From Streptomyces goshikiensis (GTDB lineage: Bacteria > Actinomycetota > Actinomycetes > Streptomycetales > Streptomycetaceae): 64,000 nucleotides of DNA. Below, piece by piece: positions 58,502-64,000 of this stretch. Location of the stretch: positions 372,001-436,000 of the forward strand of contig NZ_BMVE01000003.1 of NCBI RefSeq assembly GCF_014650555.1. The letters run 5' to 3'. The notes below the pieces were generated by a model that did not search any database, had not been told where the DNA came from, and worked only from the letters and a program-made list of their open reading frames with translations. Both the position numbers and the translations under genes were made by a program. Within the stretch, counting starts at the first letter, position 1, and every line of letters begins with the position of its first letter.

Positions 58502-58842
58502 GCATCGTTCCCCCTCACGCGCCTGCCAGTACGTTCCGGGACGGCAAAGCGGTCGCCACGAGCGTACTGGAAAAACCGGATCGGTCCACCGAGTGCGCCA
58601 TCCATATTGCCAGGCACGTACCTCGCCGGGCAGAATCGCAGCGTCCCCGCCACGCCATCGTGAAGGCAAGGGGCAAAGAAGGGGATACGGGGACCGCGAC
58701 GGTCCCCGGGGGGAGTCGGGGATCGCGGCACCGTGAACTTCCGGTGCCGCGGGAAAACAGGCTGACGGCGGACCGGCATCCGCTCCGGATCGTGAATTCC
58801 GGCCGCCGGACCGGGCCGTCGCGGAAGAGCAACGGGGGGATC
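58502..58842. other. Divergent intergenic region between RES/antitoxin and CHAT gene
   Basis: About 340 bp between two divergent starts. The part nearest the antitoxin start (58390-58520) is richer in A/T and likely contains its promoter. I see no strong inverted repeat, no terminator and no convincing small gene. Confidence 0.4.
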
Positions 58843-61800
58843 ATGGACGCGTCAGGGAGCGACGACATCCGGGCGCTGGAGCGGGAGATCGCCGCGCTGC
58901 GCGAGCGGGCCCGGGTCCTGCACCCCGGTGGTCAGGAGCGCTGGAACACCGAAGCCGACCTCGCCGAACTCCTCTTCGTCCACGCCCTGGAGGTCGTCTC
59001 GGCCGGGGCGGCCACCGCCGCCGGGGCGCCCCCGCTCCCGGAGGGTCTCGCCGAGGCCCGCGCCCTGCTCGACCGGCTGCTGTCCCAGCGCCGCCCCGGC
59101 AGCGCCTCGTACCACTGGGCCTGCCTGCTCGCGGCCCGCGCCGCCCGGGGCGAGGCCGAGCTGACCGGCGATCCGGACGCCCGGGACGCGGCGATCGAGC
59201 GGTTCGAGACCGCGATCGCGCCGCTGCCCCCGTACGGGCCCGACACCTTCCCGCCGCTGCCGGGCGAACCCGAGTGGTGGACGCCCGCCCTGGCCGTGGA
59301 CGCCCGGTGCGAGCTGGGCCTCGCCCTGTACAACCGCAGCCGCGAGCTCACCGGCGGGAGCCGGTCCCGGGACCTGGACCGCATCGTCAGCCTTCTCACC
59401 CCCGTGGTGGACGGCCCCGAGGCCGGGCTCGCCCAGGACCTCCAGGTGACACTGGCCTGTCTGGGACTCGCCCTCGCCGACCGCTCGCGCGCCCCCGGCC
59501 ACCGCGGCCCGGACCGGCCGGCCGACCGTACCGAGGCGATCGGCAGGCTCCGCGCCGCCCGCGAGACCCCCTCGGAGGACGAGGTGCCGGGAGCCGTCCC
59601 GTTCCAGCTGGCGCTGCTCCTCTTCTGCGAGCACGACGACGGCTGCGGCGGTTCCGAGGGCGCCGACGGCCGCGGACCGTACGCCCGGCCTACCGGGGAA
59701 CTCGACGAAGCGCTCGCCCTGCTGTGGCCGCTGACCCTGGATCCGTCGGCCGACGGCGGCGAGGCGACGGAACTCGCGACGATGACCGCCCGGCACCTGT
59801 ACGAACACGACGGCGGTCCGGCCGCCGAGACGGCCCTGATCGAATGGCACCGCAGGGCGATCGACCACCCCGGCACCCAGCGCCGCCAAGTACGCGCCAA
59901 CCGGACCGACTTGGCGCTGCTGCTCATCGACCGGGCCGAGCGCGGCGCCACGGCGCCCGCCCCCGGGACGCCCGCCCCCGGGACGCCCGCCCCCGGGACG
60001 CCCAGCCGCTCGGACGACCTCGGCGAAGCCGCCCGGCACCTCGAACTCGCCCTCGACGACCTTGCCTTGAAGGAGCGGGCCCCGTCCGTACGGCTGCGGG
60101 CGGAGGACGAGCCGCCCGAGACCGACGCGGACCGAGCCGAGGAGCGGCTCAACATGCTCCTCGGGCTCGTCACGCTGCTGAGCATGCTCCTGCCCGAGAG
60201 CTCCGACGACGCCCGGCTCGACCGCCTGATCCGCCGCGGGCAGGAGCTGATCGAGGTCATTCCCGACGCCGACACCGAGCGCGGCGGCGCCTGCCTCCGG
60301 CTCGCCCTCGCCCTCTTCGAGCGGACCTCCCGGCGCACCCTGCCGCAGCTGCCCGCCCTGCTGATGCGCGCGATGACCCCGGACCGGGCCGACCCGGGGA
60401 TCTCCCTCGTCGCCAACGTCCCGGGGGTGCGGGAGGACAACGAGCTGGCGATCGCCCTGCTGCGGACCGGAGTCGGCCTCTACGGATACGAGGACGAGCT
60501 CTACGAGGCCGCCGCCATCGCGCTGGCGGTGAGCCTGCTCATCGGCTACACGGTCCGGCTGCCCGAGCGGGACACCGCGCTGATCCGTGATGCGGTGCGC
60601 TGGTTCCGCATCGTCCTCGACCGGGTGCCCGAGGGCGGCGAGCTCCACAGCCCGGACCTGGAGGACCTGTTCATCGGGGCGCTGCTCAACAGCGTCTGGA
60701 CCAGCGAGCCGTTCGTACGGGCGCAGACCGGCTCGTGGCGCGACGGAGAGGGGATCCCCGACGTCTCCCGCAACCAGAGCGTCGAGGACGACCTCCAGAG
60801 CCTCAGGCACCTGCTGGAGACGGCCGTGCGCTGCCGCGAACAGCCCGTGCCCGTCTACGAGATGGTGCTCCTGCTGATCACCTTCATGCGCGGCAAGGGC
60901 GAGCTCGACGACGCGGAGGCTCGGCACTGGCGCGACCGGCTCCGGCGGGCATCGGCCTACACCGACCCGGCCGAGGAATCACTGAAGGGCTTCCTGCTGC
61001 TGGCGGCCGGGGCGTTCGGGTACGAGCTGGCGCGGCGCGGAGCCGCCGGCCCGGCCGAACTCGCCGAGGCCGACAGGCTGTTGCGCGAGGGCGCGCGCCA
61101 CATGCCGCCGGGCAGCGACTTCGCGGAGTGGGCCGAGGGGCTGCGGGCGACCGGGCCCGCCACGCTGATCCAGCAGCTGCTGGGCGTGTTCATGGGCGGC
61201 GCCTCGGCCCCCGGGGCGGCAGCGGCGGGAGCCCCCGGCGCGGCCCGTCGCCCGGCGGACGATGCCGTACGCGCTCCCGGCCCCGCGCGACCGCCGGGCT
61301 CCGCCCGCCCGCCGGGTCCCGTCCGGCCCCCGGCCCGGTCGGCGCCCGCCGAGGCGGAGGACATCCCGCTGTCGGCCGCGGCGGTCCTGCCCGGAGACGG
61401 CAGCCCGTACCCCTTCACCGAACCCGTGGGCCGCGTCCTCGAAATCGTCGCCGGGCCGGCCGAGCAGCGGTCCGCCCCCGTCATGGCCGCGCACGCCCTG
61501 GCGCTGCACCGGCGGTGGCTGCACGAGAGCGAGATCGCCGACCTCACCGACGCCGTCACCCTCACCCGGCGGGCGATCGCCGCCGCGGAGGGCGCCGACG
61601 GCCCCCTGGCCGACCGGCTGTCGCTGCTGCTCGCGGGCATGCTGCGCGACCGGTACCTGCTGATCGGCGACCGGATGGACCTCCAGGCCGCCCGGTCGGC
61701 GTACGAGCGGCTGCGCGACCGGTCCGACCCGCGCGCCCCGCACCCCGAACTCGCCACGCTGCTGGCGCGGCCCGGAGCCGCGGGGCAGCCCGACCTCGCG

Positions 61801-64000
61801 GCCCTGCTGAGGCCCGCCCGCCCGGCGGCCCCCGGCGCCTTCTCCGCCGAGCTCCTCGCAGCCGCAGCCCTGACCGGACTGCTCGCCGCCCGCGAGGACG
61901 GCGTCGCCGACCGCGCCGCGGTGGAACTCGCCGAAGCCGCCGAGGCGCTGCCCGCCGACCACCCCCTGCTGCCCGCCGTACTCAGCGAATCGGGCCTCTT
62001 CCGCGCCACCCGGGCGGCCCGCGCCGACGAGCTCGCGGCCCTGCGCGAGGCCGTCGAGGACGTCGTACGGGCGGCCGCCCTCTGCCCGCCCGGCAGCGCG
62101 CACCGGGCGCCGCTGCTGCTCCGCGCGGCCGCCGTGCTGTGCGCGCACAGCGACGCGCTGGACGCGGCCGACCCGGCCGGCCCCGCCGCCCCCGGCTCCC
62201 GTACGAGCTCCCTCGACCGCGGCATCGACCTGCTGTCCGGCGCGGTCGACGAGGCGGGGCCGAGCTTCCACGGGGCCCGGGCCCGCTGCCGGTACGGGCT
62301 GGGGAGCCTGCTGCTCACCCGCTTCCGGCGCACCCGCGACCGGGCCGACCTCGACCGGGCCGTCGGCCTCCTCCGGGACGCCCGCACGGCCGTCCTCTCC
62401 CGCCCGGGCGACCCGTTCACGGTGCTCCTCACCCGGGCCCTGGCCGAGGCGCTGCGGGCCCACGGTCCCGAGGACCCGGACCACCGCGCGCAGTCCCGGG
62501 AGGCGGCCAAGTCCGTCCTCGCGGCGCACGGCCGGGCGGTGCTGCTCCAGACCGGCACCGAGACCGCCCTCGACTCCGCCCGCGCGGCCGGCTCCGACAT
62601 GATGCGCCTGGTCGAGTGGTGCCTCACGGACGGCCGTACGGAAGAGGCGCTGGAAGCCCTGGAACTGGGGCGCGGACTGGTGCTGAACGCGGCGACCGTC
62701 GCCGCCTCCGTACCCGAACTGCTGGAGCGGGAGGGCCGGCCGGAGCTGGCGCAGGCGTGGCGGCGGGCCGATCCCGGCCGGGTGCCCGGTACACCTGCCG
62801 ACGGCCCCGTGGTCATCCCCGACGGACTGCGGCTGCTCGTGCTCCAGGCGCTGGAGGGCGGCCCGGCGGAACGCCGCATCCTCTCCGCGCCCACACCGGC
62901 CGAGATCGGCCGGGCGCTGCGGACGGTCGGTCACGACGCGCTGGTCCACCTGATCCCGGGCCGGGACGGGTCCGGCGACGCCCTGATCGTGACCGCGACC
63001 GGAGCGGTGGAGCGGCTGCGGCTGCCGGGGCTGTGCGTCACCGACGACGGCCCGGCGGCCGCGTACGGCGAGGCCCTCCAGGAGTTCGCCGCGGCCACCC
63101 GGGAGCCGGTCGTGCTGCCGGGGGAGGACGACCCGGCCGTGATGTGGGAGCTCTACCGGCGCGGCCGCAAGCGCCTCGGCCGGGCCTCGGACCGGTGGCG
63201 CGGCGCCCTGGAACCGCTCTGCTCCTGGGCCGGCGAAGTGGCGATGGCCGCGGTGATCGAGCACGTCGGGGCGGGGCGGCGGCACCGGCCGGCCCGGCTG
63301 GTGCTGTCCCCGGTGGGCATGCTCGGGATGGTCCCCTGGCACGCCGCGCGACTGCCGGGCGCGCCCGGGGTGTCCGGAGAGCCCGGCGGCGGCTACGCCT
63401 GCGGCCGGGCGGTGATCTCGTACTGCTCCACGTCCCGCCAGCTGGTGGAGGTGGCGGCCCGGGCGCGGCTGCCGTGGAACGGCGCTCAGGCGGTGGTCGC
63501 CGACCCGGGCGGCACCCCGGCCATGCACGAGGAGGCCCGGCTGATCGCGGCGCTGTACCCCGGGGCCACCGTCGTCGGGCCGATCGACGACGTGCCCGAG
63601 CCGGGCGGCCCCGGGAGCCGCCCGCCGTCCCGGCCGGCCACGGCGGCGGCGGTGGCGCCGCTGCTGCCGGGCCGCGGCGGGTCCAGCGTTGCCGTCTGCC
63701 ACGTCAACTGCCACGCCACCGCCCGGGCGACGCCCTCCGCGTCCAGCCTCGACCTGCACCCCGCCGCGCCTGTGCCGCAGGTGCTGACCCTGGCGGAGAT
63801 CCAGGCCCTCGCCCACGGCCGCGACCCGTCGGCGCCCGGCGGTCTGCTGGTCCTCGCCAACTGCACCAGCGACCTGACCCTGGCAGACTACGACGAGGCG
63901 CTGACCCTGTCGACGGCGTTCCTCACGGCGGGCGCCGCCTCGGTGGTCGGCTCCCTCTGGGCGATCGCCGACGACATCCGCACCTCGATGGTGATGTACG
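58843..64000 (+). CDS. Giant CHAT-domain protein, cut by right window edge
   Basis: An open frame of at least 1,719 codons. Residues 1 to about 1450 are helical TPR-like repeats with Ala/Gly-rich linkers, including three tandem PAPGT units (59956-60000). The C-terminus is a CHAT (caspase-HetF-associated) peptidase domain: the catalytic His is probably His1624 (VNCHATA) and the Cys is Cys1674 (VLANCTSDLT). The domain continues past the window. CHAT proteases act in programmed-death and conflict systems, processing partners when activated. ATG at 58843 has GGGGGGATC upstream. No stop was seen within the window. Confidence 0.85.
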   Translation, partial: MDASGSDDIRALEREIAALRERARVLHPGGQERWNTEADLAELLFVHALEVVSAGAATAAGAPPLPEGLAEARALLDRLLSQRRPGSASYHWACLLAARAARGEAELTGDPDARDAAIERFETAIAPLPPYGPDTFPPLPGEPEWWTPALAVDARCELGLALYNRSRELTGGSRSRDLDRIVSLLTPVVDGPEAGLAQDLQVTLACLGLALADRSRAPGHRGPDRPADRTEAIGRLRAARETPSEDEVPGAVPFQLALLLFCEHDDGCGGSEGADGRGPYARPTGELDEALALLWPLTLDPSADGGEATELATMTARHLYEHDGGPAAETALIEWHRRAIDHPGTQRRQVRANRTDLALLLIDRAERGATAPAPGTPAPGTPAPGTPSRSDDLGEAARHLELALDDLALKERAPSVRLRAEDEPPETDADRAEERLNMLLGLVTLLSMLLPESSDDARLDRLIRRGQELIEVIPDADTERGGACLRLALALFERTSRRTLPQLPALLMRAMTPDRADPGISLVANVPGVREDNELAIALLRTGVGLYGYEDELYEAAAIALAVSLLIGYTVRLPERDTALIRDAVRWFRIVLDRVPEGGELHSPDLEDLFIGALLNSVWTSEPFVRAQTGSWRDGEGIPDVSRNQSVEDDLQSLRHLLETAVRCREQPVPVYEMVLLLITFMRGKGELDDAEARHWRDRLRRASAYTDPAEESLKGFLLLAAGAFGYELARRGAAGPAELAEADRLLREGARHMPPGSDFAEWAEGLRATGPATLIQQLLGVFMGGASAPGAAAAGAPGAARRPADDAVRAPGPARPPGSARPPGPVRPPARSAPAEAEDIPLSAAAVLPGDGSPYPFTEPVGRVLEIVAGPAEQRSAPVMAAHALALHRRWLHESEIADLTDAVTLTRRAIAAAEGADGPLADRLSLLLAGMLRDRYLLIGDRMDLQAARSAYERLRDRSDPRAPHPELATLLARPGAAGQPDLAALLRPARPAAPGAFSAELLAAAALTGLLAAREDGVADRAAVELAEAAEALPADHPLLPAVLSESGLFRATRAARADELAALREAVEDVVRAAALCPPGSAHRAPLLLRAAAVLCAHSDALDAADPAGPAAPGSRTSSLDRGIDLLSGAVDEAGPSFHGARARCRYGLGSLLLTRFRRTRDRADLDRAVGLLRDARTAVLSRPGDPFTVLLTRALAEALRAHGPEDPDHRAQSREAAKSVLAAHGRAVLLQTGTETALDSARAAGSDMMRLVEWCLTDGRTEEALEALELGRGLVLNAATVAASVPELLEREGRPELAQAWRRADPGRVPGTPADGPVVIPDGLRLLVLQALEGGPAERRILSAPTPAEIGRALRTVGHDALVHLIPGRDGSGDALIVTATGAVERLRLPGLCVTDDGPAAAYGEALQEFAAATREPVVLPGEDDPAVMWELYRRGRKRLGRASDRWRGALEPLCSWAGEVAMAAVIEHVGAGRRHRPARLVLSPVGMLGMVPWHAARLPGAPGVSGEPGGGYACGRAVISYCSTSRQLVEVAARARLPWNGAQAVVADPGGTPAMHEEARLIAALYPGATVVGPIDDVPEPGGPGSRPPSRPATAAAVAPLLPGRGGSSVAVCHVNCHATARATPSASSLDLHPAAPVPQVLTLAEIQALAHGRDPSAPGGLLVLANCTSDLTLADYDEALTLSTAFLTAGAASVVGSLWAIADDIRTSMVMY

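Overview
The window looks like a chromosomal segment of a Streptomyces species or a very close relative. It is strongly GC-rich, with G/C at most third codon positions and frequent GTG starts. It carries actinomycete marker families: a chaplin, two SARP/AfsR-type regulators, several SpoIIE-type PP2C phosphatases, a MAB_1171c-type membrane protein, a DUF6131-like mini-protein and a HelR motor with a RAE-like promoter element. I see no rRNA, no complete tRNA, no CRISPR array and no intact insertion sequence.

Layout. 0-19.7 kb is mostly ordinary chromosome: a trypsin-like protease cut by the left edge, an RpiR regulator, a PP2C/MASE1 pair, a secreted S1 protease, a secreted HAD acid phosphatase, an M36 metalloprotease coupled to a HAD-M28 fusion, a Tat-exported amidase, an acyl-CoA ligase, an ABM monooxygenase, an IclR regulator, an XRE + MAB_1171c pair and a PAS-GAF-SpoIIE phosphatase. 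19.9-29.7 kb is an accessory block that starts with a lower-GC membrane gene. Its core is a tightly overlapping divergent gene set: HATPase, MurA-like enolpyruvyl transferase, metallophosphatase, two dCTP-deaminase-like proteins and a GT4 glycosyltransferase, plus a nearby class C serine hydrolase, facing an XRE/TPR regulator and a flavoprotein. A tRNA-3'-end-like fragment lies at its right edge. I read this as an undescribed nucleotide-centred pathway.

29.7-34.2 kb is an apparent sulfur-scavenging unit: arylsulfotransferase, SsuABC-like transporter and a divergent XRE-cupin regulator with a long palindrome between them. 34.2-41.2 kb holds a lipoprotein, a frameshifted LAL (LuxR) regulator, and a translationally coupled terpene synthase-P450 pair. 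41.6-46.4 kb has helR with its rifamycin-associated element, a short chaplin and small exported proteins. 46.5-52.2 kb carries three regulators (SARP, LuxR, AfsR-like). 52.3-64 kb is a stress or conflict region: a macro-domain protein, a kinase-PP2C-vWA triad of the TerY-P type, a RES/Xre-type toxin-antitoxin pair, and a very large CHAT-protease-like protein that runs off the right edge.

The strongest candidates for new biology are the MurA-like/twin dCTP-deaminase cluster, in which the two deaminase paralogues have lost complementary halves of the active site, and the TerY-P/macro/RES/CHAT neighbourhood. All functional statements come from reading motifs and gene order; no database search was run.
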